Of a stretch of 64,000 bases of DNA, positions 38,701 through 47,017 are shown piece after piece. The position numbers were made by a program, and so were the translations under genes. The stretch's first letter is position 1. Every line of letters starts with the position of its first letter. Location: contig JAGYKL010000006.1 of NCBI GenBank assembly GCA_018401705.1, positions 1-64,000 of the forward strand. The letters run 5' to 3'. Source of the DNA: Bacteroidia bacterium. Its GTDB lineage: Bacteria > Bacteroidota > Bacteroidia > M30B66. The notes beneath the pieces were generated by a model, which saw nothing but the letters and a program-made list of their open reading frames with translations, was not told the origin of the DNA and did not search any database.

Positions 38701-39582
38701 CCCGGTGAAAACGTTTTGCTAACTGCAGGTACTGGTTTTACACAATATTTATGGAATACAAATAATACTGGCTTAACTCTAAATGTTCAAACAGCTGGTA
38801 ATTATGTTGTTACCGCAAATGACAGCAACGGTTGTGCGGCAAACTCACAATCTATTCCAATTAGCCTAGACCCCTTAACCCCTATTCAGGTAAATCCTTC
38901 TGGTGATATATTTATCTGCGGTGGTGAGGATATTACACTAACTGCTCAAGCCGGATTTACTAATTATGTGTGGAGTAATAAAAGCAATGCAACTTCAATA
39001 ACCGTTGATGAGCCAAATTCTTATTCTGTAACAGGCATAAATTCAAATGGTTGCGAAGTGTCTTCCGAGTCGGTAAACCTTTTCTTTCAGGAACTTCCAA
39101 CTGCTCAATTTGAGTATTTGCAGCAAAATGGATATAACGTTGATTTTGAAAACACCTCCCAAAATGCCACTTCTTTCTTCTGGGAGTTTAATGGCAGCGA
39201 CACCTCTCTAGAGGAAAATCCCAGCTACGACTTCCTATTCGACAATATGTGGCCAGTAAGTCTAATTGCTTGTAATGACTGTGGTTGCGATACATTAAAC
39301 ACCTTAGTTGATGTAGTAAAAACAGGAATTCTTGAAACTATCAGCTCAAACATTTCCATTTCCCAAGAGGCCAACTCATTGCTAATCCAGAGCCTTTCGG
39401 GCAAAGCTATTCAAGCTACAGTTTACCTGTATAACCTGCTTGGGCAAGAACTGTTAAACGAAAAACTGAGCATTTCGAGCACATCCTTAGTTGATATAAG
39501 TAGCTTATCTAAAGGAGTTTATCTGGTAAAAGTTCAAGAAAAATCTGGATCTGAATTAGTCAGAAAAATCTATCTGCATTAA
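35731..39582 (+). CDS. Ig-repeat secreted protein with T9SS type A sorting domain
   Basis: 1283 residues. Signal peptide (about 1-20, ending LNSQ); an N-terminal jelly-roll-like domain (VFWSDNFD, about 22-215); a PKD/Ig-like domain; then 11 tandem Ig-like repeats of about 78 residues, each with a P-x-G-x-x-x-x-C-x-G-E start, GFTNYxW and YSVTA motifs; a PKD-like domain (FEYLQQNGYNVDFENTS); and a type A sorting domain (VYLYNLLGQELLNE, SKGVYLVKVQE, KIYLH). The design is that of a long surface stalk or adhesin exported by T9SS. It is unlike the giant type B protein in repeat sequence. It is monocistronic. Binding partner unknown. Confidence 0.88.
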   Translation: MLKHLTLLITILLFSIPLNSQTVFWSDNFDAPSGGANNNNAGAGWSASTNTPGGGQNTSFLGFSNSWIIGNNAGACSSGNKVYIKSIGNGNAYVSDVFTDKLIASPSISTVGQSQLFLSFIWRCDGVANQDYGQVGLSTDNGTTWNWLPQQYSGQETCTSANLSLSSQYEGITSFKFAFRFISNATSCSTCDPPFNIDNIQLLGEDSNCDGPEVDPGEDTQFCLGSSPVSIGGAPTAFGGSGNYSYAWSPASGLSSTTVANPLASPNNTTTYTVLVTDLDSGCSASEEVTVDVVIPQNLTISLNGSTNICPGESLTLTAASGFTNYVWSTPGGNQSGAAINATAAGAYSVTATSSSGCTSGSSVINLTISTPQPINILPLGSTTICQGSSVTLNVTSGFTNYTWTTPDGNQSGASVNASTAGVYSVTATGSNGCISTSSEVNISVNTPQQLTTNPAGAINTCSQNPVTITAAPGFTGYSWSTPSGIQTGSSVDAINTGSYTVSAFDANGCLSSSGAVNLSVFNPITLSTNPSGSLAICEGSQINLTASPGFTGLIWSTPTGTLSGNSINASAAGSYSVSGNDANGCATSSNNVILNVNTPQQLSISPSGNITICEGETTNLTATSGFTNYVWTTPTGNSNGAAITASAEGEYSVTATDNNSCTSTSEIINLSIQSTVSLPVTPSGPLSFCEGESVILNAAAGFTNYNWNGSPGTAFFEVLVAGDYTATAISASGCQAISEAISVTENQAQSLSISPQGSLVVCTGESIELSAGSGFSNYNWLSPTGNISGQTINASTEGEYSVSAIDNNGCASQSLPVSISVVDPIPMVTFPEGTVALCPGESVTLATATIFTDYVWTSATFTGTGQVIEVDLPGLYSVTAIDENGCTTTSQPIDVQAVSLPALNVSPAGPIFRCPNLSITLTASQGFTNYVWTPGNVEGNSYTAIDAGSYTASATSPEGCVVTSNTVQFNFYPNPPFIPVTPAGPLTLCPGENVLLTAGTGFTQYLWNTNNTGLTLNVQTAGNYVVTANDSNGCAANSQSIPISLDPLTPIQVNPSGDIFICGGEDITLTAQAGFTNYVWSNKSNATSITVDEPNSYSVTGINSNGCEVSSESVNLFFQELPTAQFEYLQQNGYNVDFENTSQNATSFFWEFNGSDTSLEENPSYDFLFDNMWPVSLIACNDCGCDTLNTLVDVVKTGILETISSNISISQEANSLLIQSLSGKAIQATVYLYNLLGQELLNEKLSISSTSLVDISSLSKGVYLVKVQEKSGSELVRKIYLH

Positions 39583-39925
39583 GATTTTGGGGCCTGCCCC
39601 ATCGCAAGCTCTGGTTCACCGGGCTATACGCATTACTCCTCCCCATGACCGGGTGTGGGGTAATTTGCTGCTATCCCTGGCCCGTGTTTTATAAATCTGT
39701 AAAGGATATACTTTGAACTATCACCAAACACCTTTAAAAAGCTTTTAATAAATAACAATCTTTGTCAAGGAAACTATATCCTTGAACTAAAACCTTCAAA
39801 TCCAGAACAACCAACGAAAAGAGAAATTAATCAACCTATTTTTAATAGACATTAGATAAAAAACTGTCAAGTAAATTTAGGCAAGGTCATTCTTCCTTCC
39901 TCCTATAAACTATCTCCTATCCCCA
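39583..39925. other. intergenic region with a candidate dispersed repeat
   Basis: No gene is seen in these 343 bases. The first part (about 39590-39690) contains GGCCTGCCCC, CGGGCTATACGC and CTGCTATCCCTGGCCC. Blocks of the type GGGCTAT...CTGCTATCCC recur, as I recall, between genes in many Bacteroidota, so this may be a degenerate dispersed element. The remainder is AT-rich and featureless. Confidence 0.35.
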
Positions 39926-40264
39926 ATGAAAATATACGGTATCAAAAACTGCAACACCATGAAAAAAGCCTTCGATTTCCTTGATGGAAAAGGCTTGAAT
40001 TATGATTTCCATGATTATAAAAAGGTCGGAATTTCTGAAGAAAAGATTCAGGAATGGTTCAATATCTCGCCTTGGGAGAAATTCATTAACAAGCAAGGCC
40101 TTACATGGAAAAAGCTAAGTGATGAAGAAAAAGCAGCCATCACTACACCCGCATCAGCCATAAAATTAATGATTGAAAAAACAAGCCTCATTAAGCGACC
40201 TATCCTTGAGCTAAAAGGTAAACTTTACTTAGGTTTTGATGATTCATGGACTACTTTGAAATAA
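39926..40264 (+). CDS. Spx/MgsR/ArsC-like thioredoxin-fold protein (YffB type)
   Basis: A 112-residue thioredoxin-fold protein. The N-terminal motif is KIYGIKNCNTMKKAFDFL, with a single Cys (residue 9) in the ArsC/YffB position, followed by a helical middle with WKKLSDEEK and the cis-Pro-like segment SLIKRPILE. This is the YffB/ArsC-like family. Lacking the other arsenate-reductase cysteines and any arsenic genes nearby, it is more likely a general redox or glutathione-dependent protein than an arsenate reductase. It is monocistronic. Confidence 0.85.
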   Translation: MKIYGIKNCNTMKKAFDFLDGKGLNYDFHDYKKVGISEEKIQEWFNISPWEKFINKQGLTWKKLSDEEKAAITTPASAIKLMIEKTSLIKRPILELKGKLYLGFDDSWTTLK

Positions 40265-40320
40265 TATACCTGTTCCACAGTTATCTTAATAGATGCTCTT
40301 CATTAACCTAAAATATTCCA

Positions 40321-40560
40321 TTAACAATCGAAATCAGCTTCATCGATAAAACCATCATTGTCATTATCAATGCCATCTGAACAATTACATTCCTTCAGAG
40401 TTGTGTTTATACAATCAAAATCACTACAATCAACAAATCCATCACCATCGTCATCAACACCATTATTGCAAATTTCGGTTTTTGGTGATTGTTTTTCATC
40501 CTTTTTGCACCCCTGAAAAGAGAATGCTATTACTAATATTATAGACAAAATGTACTTCAT
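40321..40560 (-). CDS. small lipoprotein with MopE-like acidic repeats
   Basis: A 79-residue lipoprotein: hydrophobic signal with lipobox FQG-C (Cys18), a Lys-rich linker, then two copies of an acidic Cys-containing motif, CNNGVDDDGDGFVDCSDFDC and CSDGIDNDNDGFIDEADFDC. Each carries a DxDxDG loop able to bind calcium, and the pattern is the MopE-type metal-binding motif. The same motif (CDNGIDDDGDNLVD) opens the mature part of the giant surface protein at the left of this window. It stands alone. Function unknown; a surface calcium-binding lipoprotein is the best guess. Confidence 0.7.
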   Translation of the reverse strand: MKYILSIILVIAFSFQGCKKDEKQSPKTEICNNGVDDDGDGFVDCSDFDCINTTLKECNCSDGIDNDNDGFIDEADFDC

Positions 40561-40838
40561 AGCGAATGGTGTTTGGTTTATTTATATTATTTAGTTCTAC
40601 AAAATCTTGACTTAGCTTGAAATAGCATTTTAAACATAAAGTTTTGATATTCAAATATATTGATTATGCTATTCTTGAATAATTATAAATAAATTTCTTT
40701 TTAGGCTGCAGAAAATGTGGATTTTTAACATTATTTAGAAGTAAATAAAGCTATTGACTGCGCTCACACCAATGCCACAAATCCTCACTAATTCAACTAC
40801 TTTTTCCCTACCTTTGCAGCTCCAAAATTGAAATTCTT
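40561..40838. other. AT-rich divergent promoter region
   Basis: The space between the small lipoprotein and aldehyde dehydrogenase genes is AT-rich and holds no ORF worth calling. TACCTTTG at 40809-40816 is a good -7 box for the dehydrogenase. Confidence 0.5.
40809..40816 (+). promoter_or_regulatory. candidate -7 box (TACCTTTG) for the ALDH7 gene
   Basis: TACCTTTG matches TAnnTTTG and is followed by GC, 22 bases before the ATG at 40839. A -33 TTG at 17-23 bases is not obvious. Confidence 0.5.
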
Positions 40839-42392
40839 ATGAGCACTGCAACTTTATCCCAAACTGATATCTCTCCTGTATTAAAAGAACTCGGCATTCA
40901 GCCTGAAAACACAGGTGTTTCAACCGGAGTTCAATGGTTCGAAGGCTCAGGTAAATGGATAGAATCTTATTCTCCAGTCGACGGTAATTTAATTGCTAAA
41001 GTTAAATGTGCAGGAGAGTTCGATTATGAAATGGTTGTTAAGCAATCGCAAGAAGCTTTCAAAACTTGGAGAAAAATGCCTGCTCCTAAAAGAGGGGAAA
41101 TTGTTCGTCAAATGGGCGATGCTCTTCGCGAAAAGAAGGACGCTTTAGGTAAACTTGTTTCATACGAAATGGGTAAAAGTCTTCAGGAAGGGCTCGGTGA
41201 AGTTCAAGAAATGATTGACATCTGCGACTTTGCAGTCGGCTTATCTCGTCAGCTTTATGGTTTAACAATGCATAGTGAAAGACCTAATCACAGAATGTAC
41301 GAACAATATCACCCGCTTGGAATAGTTGGGATTATTTCAGCATTCAACTTCCCTGTTGCAGTTTGGTCTTGGAACTCAATGTTAGCTTGGGTCTGTGGAG
41401 ATGTTTGCATTTGGAAACCATCATCAAAAGTTCCTTTGTGTGCAATTGCTTGTCAAAATATCATTACAGATGTTCTAAAAAGAAACAACGTTCCAGAAGG
41501 TGTTTCAGGGCTTGTTATTGGAAATGCAAGTGGCGACTTATTGAATAATGACAAGCGTATTTCTCTAGTTTCATTCACAGGTTCAACGCGTGTTGGTCGT
41601 CATGTTTCAAAAACCGTTGCTGAGCGTTTTGGGAAAACAATTCTTGAGTTAGGTGGTAACAATGCCATCATCGTAACCCCAGATGCTGACTTAAAAATGG
41701 TTCTCGTTGGTTCTGTTTTCGGAGCTGTAGGAACCGCAGGTCAGCGCTGTACTTCAACAAGAAGACTTATTATTCATGTAAGTATTTATGATAAGGTTTG
41801 TGATGTTCTTAAAAGTGCTTATTCGCAATTGTCAATTGGCAACCCTTTAGATCAGTCAAACCATGTTGGTCCTCTTATCGATAAAAAAGCAGTTGAAGAC
41901 TATTCAAATGCAATAAAGAAAGCTATTTCCGAAGGTGGTAAAGTTCTTGTTGAGGGCGGTGTTCTTGAAGGAGAGGCTTATGAAAGCGGCTGCTATGTTA
42001 AGCCTTGTATCATTGAAGCTGAAAATCATTTCGAAATAGTTCAGGAAGAAACATTTGCTCCAATCCTTTATTTGATAAAGTATAAAACCATAGAAGAAGC
42101 AATTGATTTACAGAACGGTGTGCCTCAAGGACTTTCTTCTTCAATCTTTACCACTAACATGCGCGAAATGGAATTATTCCTTTCAACTGCTGGTTCTGAT
42201 TGCGGTATTGCTAATGTAAATATTGGTACGTCTGGTGCAGAGATTGGTGGTGCTTTCGGTGGTGAAAAAGAAACCGGAGGTGGAAGAGAATCTGGTTCTG
42301 ATGCTTGGAAAGCATACATGCGTCGTCAAACAAACACCATCAATTACGGTTCTGAACTTCCTCTTGCCCAAGGCATCAAGTTCGATTTTTAA
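40839..42392 (+). CDS. ALDH7-type aldehyde dehydrogenase (aminoadipate-semialdehyde type)
   Basis: A 517-residue NAD-dependent dehydrogenase closest in style to ALDH7A1/AmaB, which oxidises L-2-aminoadipate-6-semialdehyde (in equilibrium with piperideine-6-carboxylate) in lysine catabolism. Visible: NFPVAVWSWN, WKPSSKVPL, FTGSTRVGRHV, the general-base Glu in ILELGGNN, the catalytic Cys in GTAGQRCTSTRR, and QEETFAPILY. The C-terminal GGGRESGSDAWKAYMRR is strongly ALDH7-like. The glutaryl-CoA dehydrogenase 5 kb away supports a lysine-degradation role. Its stop overlaps the next gene's ATG (TAATG). Confidence 0.92.
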   Translation: MSTATLSQTDISPVLKELGIQPENTGVSTGVQWFEGSGKWIESYSPVDGNLIAKVKCAGEFDYEMVVKQSQEAFKTWRKMPAPKRGEIVRQMGDALREKKDALGKLVSYEMGKSLQEGLGEVQEMIDICDFAVGLSRQLYGLTMHSERPNHRMYEQYHPLGIVGIISAFNFPVAVWSWNSMLAWVCGDVCIWKPSSKVPLCAIACQNIITDVLKRNNVPEGVSGLVIGNASGDLLNNDKRISLVSFTGSTRVGRHVSKTVAERFGKTILELGGNNAIIVTPDADLKMVLVGSVFGAVGTAGQRCTSTRRLIIHVSIYDKVCDVLKSAYSQLSIGNPLDQSNHVGPLIDKKAVEDYSNAIKKAISEGGKVLVEGGVLEGEAYESGCYVKPCIIEAENHFEIVQEETFAPILYLIKYKTIEEAIDLQNGVPQGLSSSIFTTNMREMELFLSTAGSDCGIANVNIGTSGAEIGGAFGGEKETGGGRESGSDAWKAYMRRQTNTINYGSELPLAQGIKFDF

Positions 42393-42940
42393 TGGTTAAA
42401 AAAGCCGTTTCTTCAATACTTACTAGTTTGATTCTGTTTTTTTGTGCTTGCGCAGAAGCTCCCAAAGACATCAAAACGCTTAAGTATTTTGACATTCCTG
42501 CTTTTTTCAAAGAGCAGGCAGAAAGACTAGATGCTTCAAAACCACAAATAACTAAGGTTTTGCAAACAAATGGAGAAGAAGAAACACTATATTCTAAACC
42601 CGCTTCCTGGAAAGAAGAACTTTCTATTTTCAGCAGTATCAATCTGAATAAGTCATCTTACATAGGTAAATATCTGGTAGATTCTACTTTTGAAGGGAAA
42701 AGCGTAATCATTGAGTACACAACTAATGATAAAAAGCTCCCGGTTAAGAACTGTAAATTCAAAAAAACTGAAGAAAGGCTTGATTGGATAGAAATAAAAA
42801 AACTAGAACATTCTTTAGTTCTTAATTCAGAATTATTTTGGCGCTTCGTTCCCGACAGCGGCTATTTCGTAAGCGGATCTCAACAAATAGCTAAGCTTGA
42901 TCCAAGCATTTATAAGGTTTCAGTTATATTCGCAAACTGA
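42392..42940 (+). CDS. hypothetical lipoprotein downstream of ALDH7
   Basis: A 182-residue protein with a signal ending FFCA-C (lipobox Cys around residue 20). The mature chain is polar with mixed strands and helices (ITKVLQTNGEEETLY, SWKEELSIFSSINLNKS, YIGKYLVDSTFEGKSVIIEY) and has no recognisable motif. Translation is coupled to the dehydrogenase gene by TAATG overlap. It resembles small lipoproteins of unknown function found singly in Bacteroidota genomes. Confidence 0.75.
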   Translation: MVKKAVSSILTSLILFFCACAEAPKDIKTLKYFDIPAFFKEQAERLDASKPQITKVLQTNGEEETLYSKPASWKEELSIFSSINLNKSSYIGKYLVDSTFEGKSVIIEYTTNDKKLPVKNCKFKKTEERLDWIEIKKLEHSLVLNSELFWRFVPDSGYFVSGSQQIAKLDPSIYKVSVIFAN

Positions 42941-42983
42941 AAAAGAGGCTTCGCCTTTCTACTTATAATCGACAAAGATTCCT

Positions 42984-44255
42984 ATGCTTGAACTTATAAT
43001 TGCCATATTCATTATCGGGTATTCTTCAATTGCTTTAGAACACCCCCTAAAAATCAACAAATCAGGTTCCGCAATCTTAATGGGAATCCTTATTTGGACA
43101 ATCTACACCATCGGTTGGCCTCAAAGCGATACAGTTTCAGAAATGGCTCATCACCTAAGCTCAATTTCTGAAATTCTTTTCTTCCTTGTGGGCGCTATGA
43201 CCATTGTTGAAATCATAGATGCTCATGATGGATTTAACCTAATAACCAACAGAATAACAACCCGCAGCAAATTGAGGTTGATGTGGATTCTAGCAATTCT
43301 AACATTCTTCTTCTCTGCAATTTTGGATAATCTAACAACCACGATTGTGATGGTTTCTCTGGTTAGAAAACTCATTGAACGAAGAGATCAGCGTTTGTTT
43401 TTTGCAGGTATGACTGTAATCGCTGCTAATGCAGGAGGAGCGTGGTCGCCCATTGGAGATGTTACCACCACTATGCTTTGGATTGGAGGACAAATTACTA
43501 CTGTCAATATCGTCAAAACACTTATCCTTCCGAGTATAGTTTGCGCTTTGGTTCCGTTAATCTATGTAACGTTATTTCAAGGTAAAAATCTTGAAGGAGA
43601 CTTACCCAAAATGAAGAAGAAAGAGGTTGAGCCAGAAAACAAATTGATTTTCTTCATGGGAGTTGGTGGACTGATGAGCGTTCCTGTATTTAAGCAAATT
43701 ACTCATCTTCCCCCCTATGTGGGAATGATGTTAGTGCTAGGGATTTTATGGATTGTTTCAGACTTGCTTCATAGAAATAAAAAAGATGATGTTAAAGAAA
43801 AGTACAATGCGGCCAATGCGCTCATGCGAATCGATATGCCGAGCTTATTGTTCTTTCTTGGGATTCTTTTAGCCGTAGCAGGTTTAGAGTCGTTACATGT
43901 ACTGGAACACGTTGCAGAATGGATGGACGATACAATTGGAAATAAAGACGCTATAATTATTGGTATTGGACTGCTTTCGGCCATTGTAGACAACGTTCCC
44001 CTGGTAGCTGCATCCATGGGTATGTATGATATGGCCGTCTACCCTGCAGACCACAAAATCTGGGAATTCATCGCATACTGCGCTGGAACCGGCGGTAGTG
44101 TATTAATTATTGGATCTGCTGCGGGTGTTGCTGCGATGGGCTTAGAGAAAATCGATTTTATCTGGTACCTCAGAAAAATGGGCTTCATTGCCTTACTTGG
44201 ATATCTTGCTGGAGCAGCTGTGTATCTTCTTCAATTTGAAATGATGCACCCATAA
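42984..44255 (+). CDS. nhaD: NhaD-type sodium:proton antiporter
   Basis: A 423-residue inner-membrane protein with about 11-12 transmembrane helices. The family signatures are clear: SSIALEHPLKINKSGSAIL near the N-terminus, FFLVGAMTIVEIIDAHDGF, SAILDNLTTTIVMVS, NAGGAWSPIGDVTTTMLWIG, AIVDNVPLVAA and GTGGSVLIIGSAAGVAAMG. The conserved Asp/Asn and Thr residues in the DNLTT and DVTTT motifs are those implicated in ion binding in the IT superfamily. It extrudes Na+ (or Li+) in exchange for protons and fits a saline habitat. Confidence 0.94.
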   Translation: MLELIIAIFIIGYSSIALEHPLKINKSGSAILMGILIWTIYTIGWPQSDTVSEMAHHLSSISEILFFLVGAMTIVEIIDAHDGFNLITNRITTRSKLRLMWILAILTFFFSAILDNLTTTIVMVSLVRKLIERRDQRLFFAGMTVIAANAGGAWSPIGDVTTTMLWIGGQITTVNIVKTLILPSIVCALVPLIYVTLFQGKNLEGDLPKMKKKEVEPENKLIFFMGVGGLMSVPVFKQITHLPPYVGMMLVLGILWIVSDLLHRNKKDDVKEKYNAANALMRIDMPSLLFFLGILLAVAGLESLHVLEHVAEWMDDTIGNKDAIIIGIGLLSAIVDNVPLVAASMGMYDMAVYPADHKIWEFIAYCAGTGGSVLIIGSAAGVAAMGLEKIDFIWYLRKMGFIALLGYLAGAAVYLLQFEMMHP

Positions 44256-44272
44256 TTAAATGTCCTTAATAC

Positions 44273-45154
44273 TTAACTAAGCTTTACTGATGTCATTGAT
44301 AATGATCCTCCAATTGGCTGGTCGTTAAACAATGTTGTCTCATCCTTACTATTCTTAAGAGCCATTGAATAAATTAATGGCAAAAAATGTTCGGGTGTTG
44401 GAATCGCAAGATCAAATGCTTTACCTCGTTTTCTAAAGTCTATTAAACCCTGAATATCGTTGTTTAATATATCTGACTTCATTTTTTCATTGGCTTCAAT
44501 TGCCCAATCATAAGCAAAAGGTTCTCCTGATAATTTATCCCAGGCTACTAACCCCAAGTTATGAACCATGTTTCCACTTCCTACAATAAAAATCCCCTTC
44601 TCCCGAAGGGATGACAACTCCTTTGCTAATTCAAAATGGTATTGTGCCGGTTTGGTATAATCAATACTCAACTGAATAGTTGGAATATCGGCATCAGGAT
44701 ATAAGTGCTTGATTACACTCCAGGAACCATGATCAAGCCCCCAACTATAATCTAAGCCAATTTCTGTCTTCCTAACGATTCTCTTAGTCTCTTCCGCCAA
44801 ATCAGGACTTCCCGCTGCTGGATATTGTACATCATACAGTTCTTTTGGGAATCCACTAAAGTCATGAATCGTTTTAGGCGATTCCATTGCTGTTACATAA
44901 GTTCCTTTTGTTTCCCAATGAGCAGAAATACATAGAATTGCTTTAGGCTTTTGCAATTCTTTACCAACTTGCCTTATCCCACTAACAAAGCTATTCTCTT
45001 CTAAAGCATTCATTGGACTGCCATGTCCAATAAACAAAACAGGCATTCTTGTTGTGTTGGGGAGTTCTGATAATCTATTTAATGCTTTTAAGTTCATTGA
45101 CCTTCCTATTAATGTTAAGAGCGTTACTGATCTAATAAAGTCAATCCTTTTCAT
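44273..45154 (-). CDS. DODA-type extradiol ring-opening dioxygenase (YgiD-like)
   Basis: 293 residues from the ATG at 45154 (a TTG two codons upstream is possible; MNLKALNRL at 45097 would also make a complete domain). The N-terminal ~20 residues (KRIDFIRSVTLLTLIG) look like a remnant export signal. The domain shows zinc-site histidines in FIGHGSPMN, SAHWET and LDHGSWSVIKHLYP, plus PTPEHFLPL. The family contains class III extradiol dioxygenases such as 4,5-DOPA dioxygenase. In bacteria the substrate is usually unknown. It stands alone and convergent with nhaD. Confidence 0.9.
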   Translation of the reverse strand: MKRIDFIRSVTLLTLIGRSMNLKALNRLSELPNTTRMPVLFIGHGSPMNALEENSFVSGIRQVGKELQKPKAILCISAHWETKGTYVTAMESPKTIHDFSGFPKELYDVQYPAAGSPDLAEETKRIVRKTEIGLDYSWGLDHGSWSVIKHLYPDADIPTIQLSIDYTKPAQYHFELAKELSSLREKGIFIVGSGNMVHNLGLVAWDKLSGEPFAYDWAIEANEKMKSDILNNDIQGLIDFRKRGKAFDLAIPTPEHFLPLIYSMALKNSKDETTLFNDQPIGGSLSMTSVKLS

Positions 45155-45261
45155 TCTCAATTCACTTAGCTCTTTGTAAAGTAAATAATACGTTGATAAA
45201 AGTATTCACATCCTATTAGCAGGTGTGTATTTTGCAAAGGATGTATTAAAATATTAATCAT

Positions 45262-45289
45262 AAAAAGGCGGCCAATTGCCGCCTTTTAA
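45262..45289 (-). terminator. rho-independent terminator of the carbohydrate-binding secreted protein
   Basis: AAAAAGGCGGC/GCCGCCTTTT with loop CAATT forms a strong stem; on the minus strand it is followed by a T-rich run just after the stop at 45308. Confidence 0.88.
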
Positions 45290-45307
45290 TAAAATAAAAT
45301 CTATTGC

Positions 45308-47017
45308 TTAGTTGAAAATCAACTTCTGAGCAGCAGAGTTTCCTTTTGCGTCAGTTACCTGAACAACATAAATACCTGCACTCAAATTTCCACGCTGTAC
45401 AATATAGCTTCCACGAACATTATTTACTTGCTCGATTCTTTTGCCCATAATATCACTAATTACAACAGAGTAAGATTCATTCTGAGATGCAAATTGAATC
45501 TTCGTTGAAAGGTCTGCAGGATTAGGATACATTGCAGAAATAGGAGAAACAATCTCATTTATTCCAACGATTTCTGTACAAGTATTATAAATATAAGCCA
45601 AAGTCACAGCCTCTCCAGAAGTACGAGTGTATGTTCTATTGAAACCTCCAATTCCGTTTGGAACAACACAATCGCGGTCCATTTCATCTGGGAATTGCTC
45701 TTCGTTTGCAGGAGTATTAACATCTCCATTCACAAACTTATAATTAATTGTACCTGGACAAATATCTGCAACTGTTGTTTCATAAACACCTGGAGCTACT
45801 GGAGTAAGCTCAATTGCACCACCTTGGAATGGAGGATTGGTAAAGTCTCCGATCAGATAAATATTCGCTGCTGGAGTTTCGGCAGTTAAATCTACCCTGA
45901 AAGTAATAGTAGATGGTGCAGGAATTTCTGAACACTCTCCTAAAACATCTGCACCGAAACATCTTGCGCCCATAACAGTGTCGCTTCCTAACTGGATAAT
46001 TTTATCTCCGCCGCCTTCCCAGCCGCTTCCAAAGTTAGCATTACGAATAATTCTTGCTTTGTATTTAACCTCTCCTTCAGTAATGTTTTCAAGTGTAATA
46101 GTGTAAATACCATCATTGTCATCATCTGACATTAAAAAGTCTGGACCGCCTGCAAAACCATTAAAAGTACCAGCAACATCAACAGAATCATCAACACCAA
46201 CCTGAAAATTACAGTTGTAATTCATATCCACATTTAGTGTAAGTGAGTATGTGTTTAACTCTACGCAAGCGTCATTACAAGTGCCAAAGCAATACTTTTC
46301 CAAAACAGCAGGTCCTGAAATTGCAAGAGCCCTATTGTTATTAGATGCGCATGCACTAGGAACATCTTCAAAAGCAGTTCCATTAACAAACTTATATTCA
46401 AACGGACCTAAAACAGAAGGAATATAAAAGATTCCAGTGTAAACGTCTAGGTTGTCGTTAGGGTCAACATCATATAGTTTGTTTTGACCAGCTACCCAAT
46501 CAGAAATTCCACCTGCAGCAGTTTGCCAGCTTCCTGCTGAAGAAATACCTTCTGAAGCAACTGTTGAACCCGTCATATCTACAGAGAAACGAATCATTGA
46601 TAATTCAACAATTCCATCACTTCCTCCATTTTGACTAAAATAAATTGGCGGAATAAAAACGTCAGCACCGTCAACAACAAAGAATCTGTTAGAGTTTCCA
46701 CTTCCTACTTGACTTTCAACTGGAACATTTTCAGCCATTGGCCAATCATTACCATTGATGAATTTAAATTCATAGGTTCCATCAGGTAAAGTGTTAGTGA
46801 AAGAGTAAATTCCTCCTCCTTCGTCAGTCATTTGTGTTTGATCTGGTTGCCAGTCTTCTGCGACTCCGATTTCGCTTTGGAAGCTTCCCGCAATATGAAC
46901 ACCATTAGGGTCTACAGATTGACCTGTCATGTTCACATAAATTGATACTGAACTTTGCGCTATCAGTCCTAATGAACCTGAAATCATCAAAGCAGCAGTT
47001 AGTAATTGTTTTTTCAT
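45308..47017 (-). CDS. secreted carbohydrate-binding-like protein with T9SS type A domain
   Basis: 569 residues. Signal peptide (MKKQLLTAALMISGSLGLIAQ) and four repeated beta-sandwich domains of about 110-130 residues, each opening with a V-D/N-M/L strand and an A-G-S/T-F/W-like turn (VNMTGQSVDPNGVHIAGSF, VDMTGSTV, VDMNYNCNF with VAGTFNGF, VDLTAETPAANIYLIGDF) and containing YEFKFINGNDW or YKFVNG, typical of starch-binding CBM20/48-like folds. It ends in a type A sorting domain (MYPNPADLSTKIQF, SAGIYVVQVTDAKG, KLIFN). It is divergent from the GH13 gene and likely works with it at the cell surface on alpha-glucans. No catalytic motif is seen. Confidence 0.83.
   Translation of the reverse strand: MKKQLLTAALMISGSLGLIAQSSVSIYVNMTGQSVDPNGVHIAGSFQSEIGVAEDWQPDQTQMTDEGGGIYSFTNTLPDGTYEFKFINGNDWPMAENVPVESQVGSGNSNRFFVVDGADVFIPPIYFSQNGGSDGIVELSMIRFSVDMTGSTVASEGISSAGSWQTAAGGISDWVAGQNKLYDVDPNDNLDVYTGIFYIPSVLGPFEYKFVNGTAFEDVPSACASNNNRALAISGPAVLEKYCFGTCNDACVELNTYSLTLNVDMNYNCNFQVGVDDSVDVAGTFNGFAGGPDFLMSDDDNDGIYTITLENITEGEVKYKARIIRNANFGSGWEGGGDKIIQLGSDTVMGARCFGADVLGECSEIPAPSTITFRVDLTAETPAANIYLIGDFTNPPFQGGAIELTPVAPGVYETTVADICPGTINYKFVNGDVNTPANEEQFPDEMDRDCVVPNGIGGFNRTYTRTSGEAVTLAYIYNTCTEIVGINEIVSPISAMYPNPADLSTKIQFASQNESYSVVISDIMGKRIEQVNNVRGSYIVQRGNLSAGIYVVQVTDAKGNSAAQKLIFN

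Noticed and set aside
39926-40264. Arsenate reductase
   Set aside because: The protein fits the YffB/Spx-like branch, and there are no arsenic-resistance neighbours.
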